A DNA stretch of 64,000 nt, from contig NZ_LYPB01000095.1 of the NCBI RefSeq assembly GCF_001653565.1, positions 1 to 64,000 of the forward strand, written 5' to 3'. The position numbers were made by a program, and so were the translations under genes. Of the stretch, positions 17,507 through 26,105 are shown piece by piece. The notes under the pieces were generated by a model, which saw only the letters and a list, made by a program, of their open reading frames with translations, was not told the origin of the DNA and did no database searches. This stretch comes from Paenibacillus oryzisoli (GTDB taxonomy: Bacteria > Bacillota > Bacilli > Paenibacillales > NBRC-103111). Every line of letters starts with the position of its first letter. Position 1 is the stretch's first letter.

Positions 17507-18376
17507 CTATTCCTTTACCGCTCCCATCGTCAATCCTTGCACAAAAAAACGCTGCAGGAACGGGTACACGATCAATATCGGAAGCGCTCCAATTATAATT
17601 TGAGCTGAACGTACGGTTCTCTCCGATAGAGCCTGCAGCTGTCCGGGATCGATATTCGTATTTCGCATATCACCGCTTTGTATAATCGTTTGCAGAAAGG
17701 TAGCCAGAGGGTATTGCCTATAATCGGTCATATAGATTAATCCGTCAAACCAAGAGTTCCAGTGCCAGACCATGGAAAATAACGACAGTGTAGCCAGGGA
17801 AGGCAGCGATAAAGGAAGAAAAATGGAAACTAAGGATCTGAAATAACCTGCCCCGTCAATTAGCGCCGCCTCTTCAAGCTCCTTTGGAATTGCACGAAAA
17901 AACTGCATCATAAGAATCGTATTAAAAACATTTACAGCCGACGGCAGTATAAGAGCCCAGAGCGTATTGGTCAAATGAAGTCCGGTAATTACCATATAGG
18001 TTGGAATGAGTCCGCCGTTAAATAGCATGGTAAAGACAAAAAACCAAGAATAAAAAGATCTTCCGTAGAACGAGCGCGACAAGGTGTACGCAGCTGTGAC
18101 GGTAAGAAGCATGGAGATCAGGGTGCCTGCAACCGTCCTCTCTACGGATAAAACCAATGAATGCAAGAACAAGGGATTATCCAGCGTTTTCAAATAAGCC
18201 GTTTTTGTAAATCCTACAGGCCAGAAATAAACCTGATTAGCCGTAGCGGCAGAGCTCGAGCTGAAAGAAACAGCAGCCACATGAAGCAGCGGCAAGATAC
18301 ATAAAATGGATATAGCCGTAAGCAGCAGCGCATTTGAGGATGCAAACCAACGGTAACGGAGCGTATTGCGATACAT
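17507..18376 (-). CDS. Sugar ABC transporter permease, LplC/YtcP-like, locus A
   Basis: 289 residues with six predicted membrane segments. The cytoplasmic EAA loop that docks the ATPase is intact (LEEAALIDGAGYFRSLVSIFLP). The C-terminal GLTMGAVKE is characteristic of the LplC/YtcP branch, which moves oligosaccharides across the membrane together with an LplB-type partner. That partner lies 20 bp upstream in the same operon. No ATPase gene is nearby; this family usually shares MsmX (established for related Bacillus importers). Confidence 0.92.
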   Translation of the reverse strand: MYRNTLRYRWFASSNALLLTAISILCILPLLHVAAVSFSSSSAATANQVYFWPVGFTKTAYLKTLDNPLFLHSLVLSVERTVAGTLISMLLTVTAAYTLSRSFYGRSFYSWFFVFTMLFNGGLIPTYMVITGLHLTNTLWALILPSAVNVFNTILMMQFFRAIPKELEEAALIDGAGYFRSLVSIFLPLSLPSLATLSLFSMVWHWNSWFDGLIYMTDYRQYPLATFLQTIIQSGDMRNTNIDPGQLQALSERTVRSAQIIIGALPILIVYPFLQRFFVQGLTMGAVKE

Positions 18377-18395
18377 AGGATCAGCCTGCCTTTAC

Positions 18396-19304
18396 TTAGA
18401 AAATACGGTAATTACCAAACTGGTAAGCAAGTCTATATGACACGACAATTAATACAAAGCTTACCACCGATTTGAATAAGCCGACTGCTGTCGCGAAGCT
18501 AAATGATCCGCCCATTAGACCCACCCGGTAGACAAAGGTGTCAATAATATCCCCTTCTTTGTAGACAAGCGGGTTATACAGGTTAAAGATCTGGTCGAAT
18601 CCGGCATTAAGAATGTTACCGAGAGCAAGTGTACTCACAACGAGGATAACAGGTACCATCGCTGGTAAAGTAACGTGAAGCGTCTGTTTGAAACGGCCGG
18701 CGCCATCCATTTCAGCTGCTTCATACAAAGCCATATTGATTCCGCTCATTGCAGCAAGATAAATAATCGTAGAGAACCCGAATTCTTTCCACACGTCGCT
18801 TATAATGACCGTAATTCTGAACCAGGTGCCATCCCCCAGAAAGAAAATAGGGTCCGCGCCAGTCAAGGAAAGCAGATGATTGACAATACCTTTATTGCCC
18901 AAGACGTCTGTCAGGATACCTCCGAGAATGACCCACGACAGAAAATGAGGCAAATATACGAACGTTTGCACAAAGCGCTTGAATACAATCGCTCTAACCT
19001 CGTTAAGAAGGAGTGCGAATACAATGGGTACCACGGTGTTTGCCACTATTTTGAGAGAGGCTATCCATAAAGTATTGGATATCACCTGAACGCTGTCCGG
19101 ATACGAAAACATATAACGAAAATGCTCAAGTCCTGCCCACGGCGAATGAATAATACCAAGACGGGGCTTATAATCCTGAAAAGCCATAAGCAAACCAGCC
19201 ATAGGAGCATAATTGAAGATAAGCAGACAGATGAGTGAAGGCAATATAAGCAAATGAAGAGGCAGCTGGCGAATGAACCTTACCCGGCCTTTTTTCCATT
19301 CCAT
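18396..19304 (-). CDS. Sugar ABC transporter permease, LplB/YteP-like, locus A
   Basis: 302 residues. A basic N-terminal tail (KKGRVRFIRQ) precedes six membrane segments, and the EAA loop reads YEAAEMDGAGRFKQTLHVTLP. FNYAPMAGLLMAFQDYKP and the C-terminal RLAYQFGNYRIF fit the LplB/YteP subfamily of oligosaccharide permeases. It forms the channel heterodimer with the product of the next gene. It is separated from the solute-binding protein gene by 88 bp that contain a stable hairpin. Confidence 0.92.
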   Translation of the reverse strand: MEWKKGRVRFIRQLPLHLLILPSLICLLIFNYAPMAGLLMAFQDYKPRLGIIHSPWAGLEHFRYMFSYPDSVQVISNTLWIASLKIVANTVVPIVFALLLNEVRAIVFKRFVQTFVYLPHFLSWVILGGILTDVLGNKGIVNHLLSLTGADPIFFLGDGTWFRITVIISDVWKEFGFSTIIYLAAMSGINMALYEAAEMDGAGRFKQTLHVTLPAMVPVILVVSTLALGNILNAGFDQIFNLYNPLVYKEGDIIDTFVYRVGLMGGSFSFATAVGLFKSVVSFVLIVVSYRLAYQFGNYRIF

Positions 19305-19345
19305 GATCTGTGCAGCCCCTTTCTTCGATTTCTTTGCAGAAGCGA

Positions 19346-19384
19346 GGCAGGCCTATCAATGTAATTGTTGTGCAAGGCCTGCCG
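19346..19384. terminator. Intra-operon hairpin after the solute-binding protein gene
   Basis: GGCAGGCCT and AGGCCTGCC are perfect 9-bp arms around a 20-nt loop, lying just past the stop codon of the solute-binding protein and before the permeases on the minus strand. There is no strong T run, so it is more likely an mRNA-stabilising or partial-attenuation hairpin that keeps the binding protein in excess (inference). Confidence 0.6.
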
Positions 19385-19392
19385 CCGTTGAC

Positions 19393-21060
19393 TTATTTAT
19401 TATTTTTTACTGCTTGGTACCAATCGTTTACTTCTTTCGTAATCTCGTTACCACCTGAGGATTTCCATTTATCAACAAAGCTGTCAAACGAGTCAGGCGA
19501 CTCCTGCCCATAAATAATTTTCAAGAAGGTCTCGTTTTCCATTTTGCGAAGCAATTCGCCCTTTTGTGCCATTGTCTTCGTTGGCGGCCCGGTAAATTGA
19601 TCGTATACCGCAGCGTCATCGATATAGGTTTGAAGAACAGCAGCAGCATCAGCCCATTTTTTTGGTCTTGCGGAGAAATACTTCTCGTAAGGGGTCTCCG
19701 GTTTAACGCCTTGCCCCAGTTTAGCCATGACTTCAAGCTCTTTCTTAGGCGTCTGGATATCATTGCCGTAAATTGAATATTTCTTCACGTCAATCCAACC
19801 ACCCGGAATTTTATCATGCTCATACACCGGCTCTCCGTTAACCATGACATAGTCGTAGCCTTCCGCCCAACCGTTGGCGAGCTCCGATTTAGGATCATAA
19901 AAGCCAGGTCCCATAATCGCATCCAGATATTTAAAGAAGGCTTCCATGTATTTAAAATCCTTATTGAAATAGAACCGAACAGATGATTGAGGCTCACTGC
20001 CAAATCCTCTATTTCCATCTACGCCCGCAGGAATCGGCACAGGTACATAATTAAACTTCATATCGGCATTAAACGGGTAAGTAGCCATCCAAGTAGGTCC
20101 AAATACCATACCTGATTTCCCTTGAACAAAGCTCTCAGCTGCCTTCGCTTCATCCTGCACGCCAGCATCCTTATCGAGATAACCTTTGCTCATCCATTCG
20201 CTAAGTTTCGCGAGTCCTTCCTTGACTATCGGTTGAATAGATCCGTATTGCAGTGTTCCATTCTCTGCTTCCGTCCAGTAAGTCGGAACGGCTTTTTTCC
20301 CGAAAATAAAGTCGCTCGAAACCATATAAGTATCTTTAACGGCCGATACACCTTTTTTCAGGGAAACGGATAAGCCAAAGGTATCCTTCACGCCATTGCC
20401 GTCCGGATCTTTATTTACAAATGCATCCATGACGTTTTCCATTTCACTCATGGTTTTTGGTGCCTTTAGACCCAGCTTGTCCAGCCAATCTTGACGGATC
20501 CATAAGACACTGAATGAGCTGTTAGCATTAAACGTCGGAAGACCGTAATGCTTACCTTCATAGGTTACCGTATTCCAGATTTCAGGATATTTCGCGTATA
20601 GCTCCTTAATTCGAGGCGAGGCATATTTATTAAACGCTTCATCAATTGACATCACCTTGCCGGAATCAACAACCTGATTCTCTAGTGTCGGGTCGCTTAA
20701 TGTGAACACATCCGGAAGCTTGTCATTGGAATTAAGAAGCAGCCGTAATCTAGTAGTATAAGCCTCCCCCGTACCAACGGTCCAATCCACCTTGAAGTTG
20801 ATTCCAAACCTTTCTTTCGCCCATCGGGTATGAACGTTATCTTCAATACTCTCCTTATTCTTAAATTGGTTATCAGAGCCGACAACACGGCCCAGCGTAA
20901 TGGTGGCTTCTTCACTTACCGCATTCCCGTTGTTTCCTTGCCCATTCTGATTTGCCTTTGAGTTAGAATCCGGGGCATTTGAACTGCAACCAGCCGCTGT
21001 CAATAGAGCAAGAACTGCAATCAAGGCGATTGACGTTTTTCTTGTAAATCTTTTCTTCAA
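19393..21060 (-). CDS. Extracellular sugar-binding lipoprotein, LplA-like, locus A
   Basis: 555 residues from a TTG at 21060. The Shine-Dalgarno AAGGAGG is 8 nt from this TTG but only 2 nt from an in-frame ATG at 21066, so TTG is preferred. Basic residues KKRFTRK, a hydrophobic core and the lipobox TAAGC form a lipoprotein signal; an Asn/Gly-rich linker follows. The rest matches the large (~500-residue) binding proteins of LplA type that capture oligosaccharides outside the membrane (DVFTLSDPTLENQVVDSG; NSSFSVLWIRQDWLDKLGLK). It is first in the operon with both permeases, kinase and regulator downstream. Confidence 0.92.
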   Translation of the reverse strand: MKKRFTRKTSIALIAVLALLTAAGCSSNAPDSNSKANQNGQGNNGNAVSEEATITLGRVVGSDNQFKNKESIEDNVHTRWAKERFGINFKVDWTVGTGEAYTTRLRLLLNSNDKLPDVFTLSDPTLENQVVDSGKVMSIDEAFNKYASPRIKELYAKYPEIWNTVTYEGKHYGLPTFNANSSFSVLWIRQDWLDKLGLKAPKTMSEMENVMDAFVNKDPDGNGVKDTFGLSVSLKKGVSAVKDTYMVSSDFIFGKKAVPTYWTEAENGTLQYGSIQPIVKEGLAKLSEWMSKGYLDKDAGVQDEAKAAESFVQGKSGMVFGPTWMATYPFNADMKFNYVPVPIPAGVDGNRGFGSEPQSSVRFYFNKDFKYMEAFFKYLDAIMGPGFYDPKSELANGWAEGYDYVMVNGEPVYEHDKIPGGWIDVKKYSIYGNDIQTPKKELEVMAKLGQGVKPETPYEKYFSARPKKWADAAAVLQTYIDDAAVYDQFTGPPTKTMAQKGELLRKMENETFLKIIYGQESPDSFDSFVDKWKSSGGNEITKEVNDWYQAVKNNK

Positions 21061-21274
21061 TTTCATGACCTCCTTATGTATGGTTGATTTCCAGTATACT
21101 GCCCTCACTACAATCTATTAAATACGAATAAAAAGAGAAATATGCAACTATTTTAGTCAGTATTTTTTAAGTTCAAATTCTTATATGATTGGTTATTTTT
21201 TTTATATATCCTATTTACTTTACAGCATCTATTATAGTTTGTATCTTTATAATTTTTATATGGCGGTGATCAAC

Positions 21275-23287
21275 TTGTTATTTACAGGAACAAACTACCA
21301 TCCGCATGACTGGCCAACAGAGCGGTGGAGACGCGACATTGAATTAATGCGCGAGGCTTCTTTTAATATTGTCCGTCTCGGTCATTTATGTTGGGACAGC
21401 TATGAGCCTTCCGAAGGAAATTTTACGTTTGAGTGGTTTGATGAGGTTATGGACCACTTTCATGAAGCAGGGATCCAGGTTGTACTTGATATTGCCACCC
21501 GCCCTGCGCCTACTTGGCTGCATAAGAAGTACCCGGACATTAGTCTCACGGATACAAACGGCATTCGAATGGAAGCACACTCTCGTTATATGGAGGATAT
21601 CGGGCATCCGGCCTTCCAGGAATATGCGCTGCGATTCGCCGAAAAGCTAATATGCCGGTACCGAAAGCACCCAGCGCTATATGCTTTCGGTCTGTGCAAC
21701 GAGCTTGGCTCTGGTGCCCCCTCCTATTCCATTGCTGCAAGAAATCGATTTATTGAGTGGTTGCGCCATAAATACGAAACCATTGGCAACCTGAATGCTG
21801 CCTGGACCACTCAAAGATGGTCACGCAAACTGGCAAGCTTCCATGATGTTGTCCTCCCTGTATCCGGCAAAGTTCAAGGCGCTCCGGAGCGTGTTCTGGA
21901 TATGTGGCGTTTCTATTCCGACGAAACGTTAGCTTACATGCAAAAACTGAGCACTCTTGTCAAAAAATTAGCTCCGGGTGCACGAGAAACGACCAATCAC
22001 TGGTCTGAAAATCCGGGTTACGGGTTTGATTACTTGAAGCAGTACCGGGATATCGTGGATTTACCGGGTATCGGTTTCTATCCGGGTACCAACCCTGAAG
22101 ACAGACGCGCTTTGACTGCTGCATGCTTCTTCATGGATCACCGTACCGGAGAGCTGGACGAGCCTATATGGTGCCTTGAATTTCAGACAGGTGACTTTGG
22201 CGGCTACGGCTCGCCTCGCAAAGCGATGAGAATGTATGCTTATTTATCTCTTATTTATAGATCTCAGGCGGTTTGTGCGTGGACCTGGCGCTCTATGCTT
22301 GGGGGAGAAGAACAGTATATTTTCGGCCTGCTGGATCATGACGGTGTTCCAGGCTGGAAGTATGACGAATTCAAACAATTCTCAGAGGAATTCAAGTTGC
22401 TGCAGAGCCATGGCTTCCCGCGAAAGACGAAACCGGAAATTGCCATCGCTTATTCCTATGAAAGCTTGAAGGTTATGGCCGGCAACCGCAGCTACTATAA
22501 ATCTGATTATACCCATCAGGTGCTTCAAGCTTACGATTCGGTAGTTAGAGCTAATCTAGACTGCAACATCGTGAATCTGCGAGATATGCGCAAGGACTAC
22601 AAAATCCTTCTTGTGCCTGGTCATGCCGTCATGGACAAAGCCTCCGCCTCAGCTATTCGTTCCTATGTGGAGAAGGGCGGAACCGTTATCATGACAGCAT
22701 ACTCTTCTAAGGTAAATGAACATAATCAAGTCTTCGACACAACCTTACCAGGAGAACTCAGCGATGTATTTGGCATCCGTTGTGGAGCCTTCACACGCAC
22801 CAGAAGCCACACTCCTTCAGAAAACGCAGGTGGATTGGAGAAAGCCGAGCTTAGGCTGGAACGTGAGCGTCCGATTATTCAACTCGGGGAATCGCAGCAT
22901 ACTCCTGAGATCGATTATTATGAAATACTCGAAGTCCGCACTGCCCAGGCAACAGCCACTTTTACAAATACGCTTGAATTGTCCCCTGCTGTCACTAGAA
23001 ACCGATACGGAAAGGGAGAAGCTATCTATGTCGCTATTCCAGCAGAAACTTCCTTTGTCAGCTCGCTACTTGAACAACTATTTCCAGAACGGGGTATTAT
23101 CAAGGGGCCAACTACTCCACTTGGCGTAGTCGCTCGCAGACTTGAAGATGATTCTGTCATCTTCGTAAATACGACCGGCACGGATCAAACTATTTCGCTC
23201 AACAAGCCTGCTACGGGGTTATTGACGGGTCGCCATTTCGATCAAGTAATGGTACTTAGCGGCTACGAAGCAGATGTATTAATTTAA
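21275..23287 (+). CDS. GH42 beta-galactosidase
   Basis: 670 residues from a TTG at 21275. GGTGATC, which pairs with the 16S tail, lies six bases upstream, and family members begin MLFTGTNYHPHDW; an ATG at 21260 is possible but has no ribosome site. The TIM-barrel catalytic domain (~1-375) has the acid/base Glu143 (FGLCNELGSG) and nucleophile Glu302 (WCLEFQTGDFGG). The trimerisation (flavodoxin-like) domain (~385-580) and C-terminal beta domain follow. There is no signal peptide, so it hydrolyses terminal beta-galactose from imported oligosaccharides in the cytoplasm. It is divergent from the importer operon and 25 bp before the GH29 gene, with which it is presumably co-transcribed. Confidence 0.92.
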   Translation: MLFTGTNYHPHDWPTERWRRDIELMREASFNIVRLGHLCWDSYEPSEGNFTFEWFDEVMDHFHEAGIQVVLDIATRPAPTWLHKKYPDISLTDTNGIRMEAHSRYMEDIGHPAFQEYALRFAEKLICRYRKHPALYAFGLCNELGSGAPSYSIAARNRFIEWLRHKYETIGNLNAAWTTQRWSRKLASFHDVVLPVSGKVQGAPERVLDMWRFYSDETLAYMQKLSTLVKKLAPGARETTNHWSENPGYGFDYLKQYRDIVDLPGIGFYPGTNPEDRRALTAACFFMDHRTGELDEPIWCLEFQTGDFGGYGSPRKAMRMYAYLSLIYRSQAVCAWTWRSMLGGEEQYIFGLLDHDGVPGWKYDEFKQFSEEFKLLQSHGFPRKTKPEIAIAYSYESLKVMAGNRSYYKSDYTHQVLQAYDSVVRANLDCNIVNLRDMRKDYKILLVPGHAVMDKASASAIRSYVEKGGTVIMTAYSSKVNEHNQVFDTTLPGELSDVFGIRCGAFTRTRSHTPSENAGGLEKAELRLERERPIIQLGESQHTPEIDYYEILEVRTAQATATFTNTLELSPAVTRNRYGKGEAIYVAIPAETSFVSSLLEQLFPERGIIKGPTTPLGVVARRLEDDSVIFVNTTGTDQTISLNKPATGLLTGRHFDQVMVLSGYEADVLI

Positions 23288-23312
23288 GTTCTACCATGAG
23301 GAGGAGACTAAT

Positions 23313-24743
23313 ATGACAGAACGCATCAAACACGTTGCGCAAATCGCACCATCAGCAAGACAAATGGCTTGGCAGGAGCTTGAGTTCTATTCCTTTATTC
23401 ACTTCGGAGTTAATACTTTCACGGACAAGGAGTGGGGACTTGGAGACGAAGAGCCATCCATTTTTAATCCAACCGAATTTGACGCAAATCAATGGGTAGA
23501 GGTATGCAAATCGGCAGGCATGAAAGGACTCATTCTGACCTGTAAGCATCATGATGGTTTCTGCCTATGGCCAAGCTCGTATACCGATCATTCGGTTAAG
23601 AATAGTCCATGGAAAGACGGAGCAGGGGACATGGTTCAAGAAGTAGCCGATGCTTGTCGCAAAGGCGGATTGGCCTTTGGCGTATATTTATCGCCATGGG
23701 ATCGGCATGATAATCGCTATGGAACCGAAGTATATAACACCTACTTCAAGGATCAGCTTCAGGAGCTTCTCACCGGTTATGGAGATATCTTCTGTGTGTG
23801 GTTTGATGGCGCATGTGGAGAAGGACCAAATGGCTTAAAGCAGGTTTATGATTGGGACGGCTATTACAATGTCATTCGCAGCCTTCAACCAAATGCAGTG
23901 ATCTCCGTCTGTGGTCCGGATGTTCGATGGTGCGGAAATGAAGCGGGCCATACCCGAGATTCGGAATGGAGCGTAGTTCCTGAGGAGCTTAAGGATTGCG
24001 AGAAGATTCAAGAGGAGTCCCAACATATCGACGACGGCGAATTCTCCAAACGCTCTAATTCCCGGGACGAAAATCTGGGAAGCCGAGCAACCATTAAATA
24101 CAAAGATAAGCTTGTATGGTATCCTGCGGAAGTAAACACGTCTATCCGGCCAGGCTGGTTCTACCACTCTGCTGAAGACGACAAGGTAAGGAGCCTTGAA
24201 ACCCTGCTTGATATTTATTACAAATCAGTTGGAGGAAATTCTACGTTTCTGTTAAATTTGCCACCAGACAAACGAGGACTTATCCATGAGAACGATGCCC
24301 AACGCATGACAGAGCTTGGTGAAGTGATCAGAACGATATTTCAACATAATCTTACCTCCGGGGCTGTCGCAATTGCAGCGGAATCTCTCGATGAGGAGCA
24401 CAACGCAATGCGCATGCTTGATGGCAACAAGGATTCTTACTGGTGTCCAAATGAAGGAACAGAACAGGTTGTTATTGACATTGACCTTGGAATCCCCCAG
24501 ACCTTTGATACAATCGTGCTAAAAGAACATATTGGGTCCGGTCAACGTATTGAGAAACTTTGTATAGAGGTTCTAGAGGGTGGAGTATGGAAGCGGACAG
24601 TCGGCTGCACGGTTGTTGGCTATAAGCGTATTCTGACCTTTGATGAAACCACGGCAAGACAAATCAGGCTGGTGATCGAGGAGTCACGCTGGTGTCCGAC
24701 CATTTCCGCTTTTGAAGTATATTACAGCACCGGTAAAAAATAA
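23313..24743 (+). CDS. GH29 alpha-L-fucosidase with C-terminal F5/8-type domain
   Basis: 476 residues; GAGGAGGAG sits 7 bases before ATG. The N-terminal ~340 residues form the GH29 barrel (FIHFGVNTFTDKEWG; GLILTCKHHDGFCLWPSSYT) with the nucleophile Asp165 in VWFDGACGEG; the residue pattern fits the GH29-B type. The last ~125 residues resemble an F5/8 type C (discoidin) carbohydrate-binding module (AMRMLDGNKDSYWCPNEG ... RQIRLVIEESRWCPTISAFE). There is no signal peptide, so it is intracellular and removes alpha-linked fucose from imported glycans. It follows the GH42 gene closely, indicating joint use on fucosyl-galactosyl substrates. Confidence 0.9.
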   Translation: MTERIKHVAQIAPSARQMAWQELEFYSFIHFGVNTFTDKEWGLGDEEPSIFNPTEFDANQWVEVCKSAGMKGLILTCKHHDGFCLWPSSYTDHSVKNSPWKDGAGDMVQEVADACRKGGLAFGVYLSPWDRHDNRYGTEVYNTYFKDQLQELLTGYGDIFCVWFDGACGEGPNGLKQVYDWDGYYNVIRSLQPNAVISVCGPDVRWCGNEAGHTRDSEWSVVPEELKDCEKIQEESQHIDDGEFSKRSNSRDENLGSRATIKYKDKLVWYPAEVNTSIRPGWFYHSAEDDKVRSLETLLDIYYKSVGGNSTFLLNLPPDKRGLIHENDAQRMTELGEVIRTIFQHNLTSGAVAIAAESLDEEHNAMRMLDGNKDSYWCPNEGTEQVVIDIDLGIPQTFDTIVLKEHIGSGQRIEKLCIEVLEGGVWKRTVGCTVVGYKRILTFDETTARQIRLVIEESRWCPTISAFEVYYSTGKK

Positions 24744-24745
24744 AA

Positions 24746-24780
24746 AGTGCGCACCGATACTCAATCGGTGCGCGCTTTTC
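24746..24780 (+). terminator. Terminator after the GH42-GH29 operon
   Basis: GTGCGCACCGA and TCGGTGCGCGC form a strong stem around a 6-nt loop, followed by TTTTC, three bases after the GH29 stop codon. Confidence 0.85.
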
Positions 24781-25022
24781 AGTTTATCCTGAAATCGCTG
24801 GTAGTTATATTGCCAGGATGGTTTCGGGATAAATGGTTTGATTGTAATTTGTGTTTTGACTCTTACATCATAGACTCGTAACGGTGGAAGGTCAGAAATA
24901 CGAAGACCGTTATTAAAATGTTCCATGATACCTTGCATATCACATATATACTAGAAAAGATGCGGTACATAGGTTAATACACGTTGTAACCAGTTTCTGA
25001 TTTCCGGAATAAGTTGAGTATT
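24781..25022 (-). pseudogene. Unrecognised gene fragment with one internal stop
   Basis: One minus-strand frame is open across this interval apart from a TAG near 24953: TQLIPEIRNWLQRVLTYVPH-LF, stop, then MQGIMEHFNNGLRISDLPPL, RVYDVRVKTQITIKPFIPKP, SWQYNYQRFQDKL. The composition looks like real protein and the sequence runs into the terminator of the GH29 gene. I do not recognise the family. It is probably the tail of a gene whose 5' part was lost. Confidence 0.3.
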
Positions 25023-25044
25023 TACTAGATTCACATATCACATT

Positions 25045-25977
25045 TCAGATATCCTCATGCAGATTAGAGATTAATCGCTTCTGTGCTATTTTCTCCCCCA
25101 TTTTATCCCTTTTCCTATATGTAGATGGCGTATCCCCAAAATGCGCTTTGAATACACCAATAAAATAGCTCAAGGTATTGAATCCAACATCCAACGAAAT
25201 CTCCGTAATTCTCCGATCCGTTTCTCGGAGCAGAATTGCCGCTCGTTGCACCCGCACTTGATTTAAGTACACTAGTGGGCTTTTTCCTGTGTAACTCTTG
25301 AAATATCTGCAGAAATAGGAATCGCTAAATGACACTAGCGCCGCTAAATCCTCCAATCGGATAGGAAGGCTGAAATTCAAGTTTATATACGCAATGATCA
25401 TTTTTAATCGATCTACTTTTGTATGGTTGACCGATAACGGAAGCTCACGAAAGACGGGTCCACCAAGCAGGATAAGCTTAGAAATAATCATTAGCAGCAG
25501 TCCCTTTGTCGATAATTCATACAAGAGCCCTTCGCTCACATTCAACTGGAAAACTTCCTGTAGCAATGCTAACAATTCCTTTTCCCTTTCCGTATGACGA
25601 GTAATGTGTACAGGAATGACAAAATTCTGCTGAATCAAGGGGAGAATATATTTCTCACGGACAATATCAAATTGCCCACCTCCCAAAACATCCGCGTGAA
25701 ATACTATTGCCGTAAAGCAACACGCTTCATCATCAACAAGTTGACCTGAATGAAGCTGACCTGCATTAACAAAAATCGCATCCCCAGCTTCCAATGTATA
25801 GTCATCCATTGAAACCCGAAATACCGCTTTTCCCTTAGTTACCATGAGAAACTCTAACTCCTCATGCCAATGAAGTTCGAGCAATTCTTCTCCTGGCTGA
25901 CAGCATATTTCATACACACGTATCGGATACAGTGGATCACCGTGCACACGATTTTCTTTTAGATTAGTTTGCAGCAT
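25045..25977 (-). CDS. AraC-family regulator of the alpha-xylosidase gene
   Basis: 310 residues. Residues ~25-110 are a cupin sensor domain (LHWHEELEFLMVTKGKAVFR; EAGDAIFVNAGQLHSGQ), and residues ~190-290 carry two helix-turn-helix motifs (IRLEDLAALVSFSDSYFCRY; ITEISLDVGFNTLSYFIGVF). It is divergent from the GH31 alpha-xylosidase with about 130 bp between start codons, so it most likely activates that gene in response to a xylose-containing sugar or its derivative (inference). No AraC half-site pair could be assigned in the A/T-rich spacer. Confidence 0.9.
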   Translation of the reverse strand: MLQTNLKENRVHGDPLYPIRVYEICCQPGEELLELHWHEELEFLMVTKGKAVFRVSMDDYTLEAGDAIFVNAGQLHSGQLVDDEACCFTAIVFHADVLGGGQFDIVREKYILPLIQQNFVIPVHITRHTEREKELLALLQEVFQLNVSEGLLYELSTKGLLLMIISKLILLGGPVFRELPLSVNHTKVDRLKMIIAYINLNFSLPIRLEDLAALVSFSDSYFCRYFKSYTGKSPLVYLNQVRVQRAAILLRETDRRITEISLDVGFNTLSYFIGVFKAHFGDTPSTYRKRDKMGEKIAQKRLISNLHEDI

Positions 25978-26105
25978 AACAGTACAGTTATCTCCTTCGA
26001 GGTTTAATTAATATCAAAATCATGATAATAATTAATAAAATAATGAAAGAATACATTCATATAAATCAATATACTTTTATTATAAATATTGAAGGGATGA
26101 TGGCA

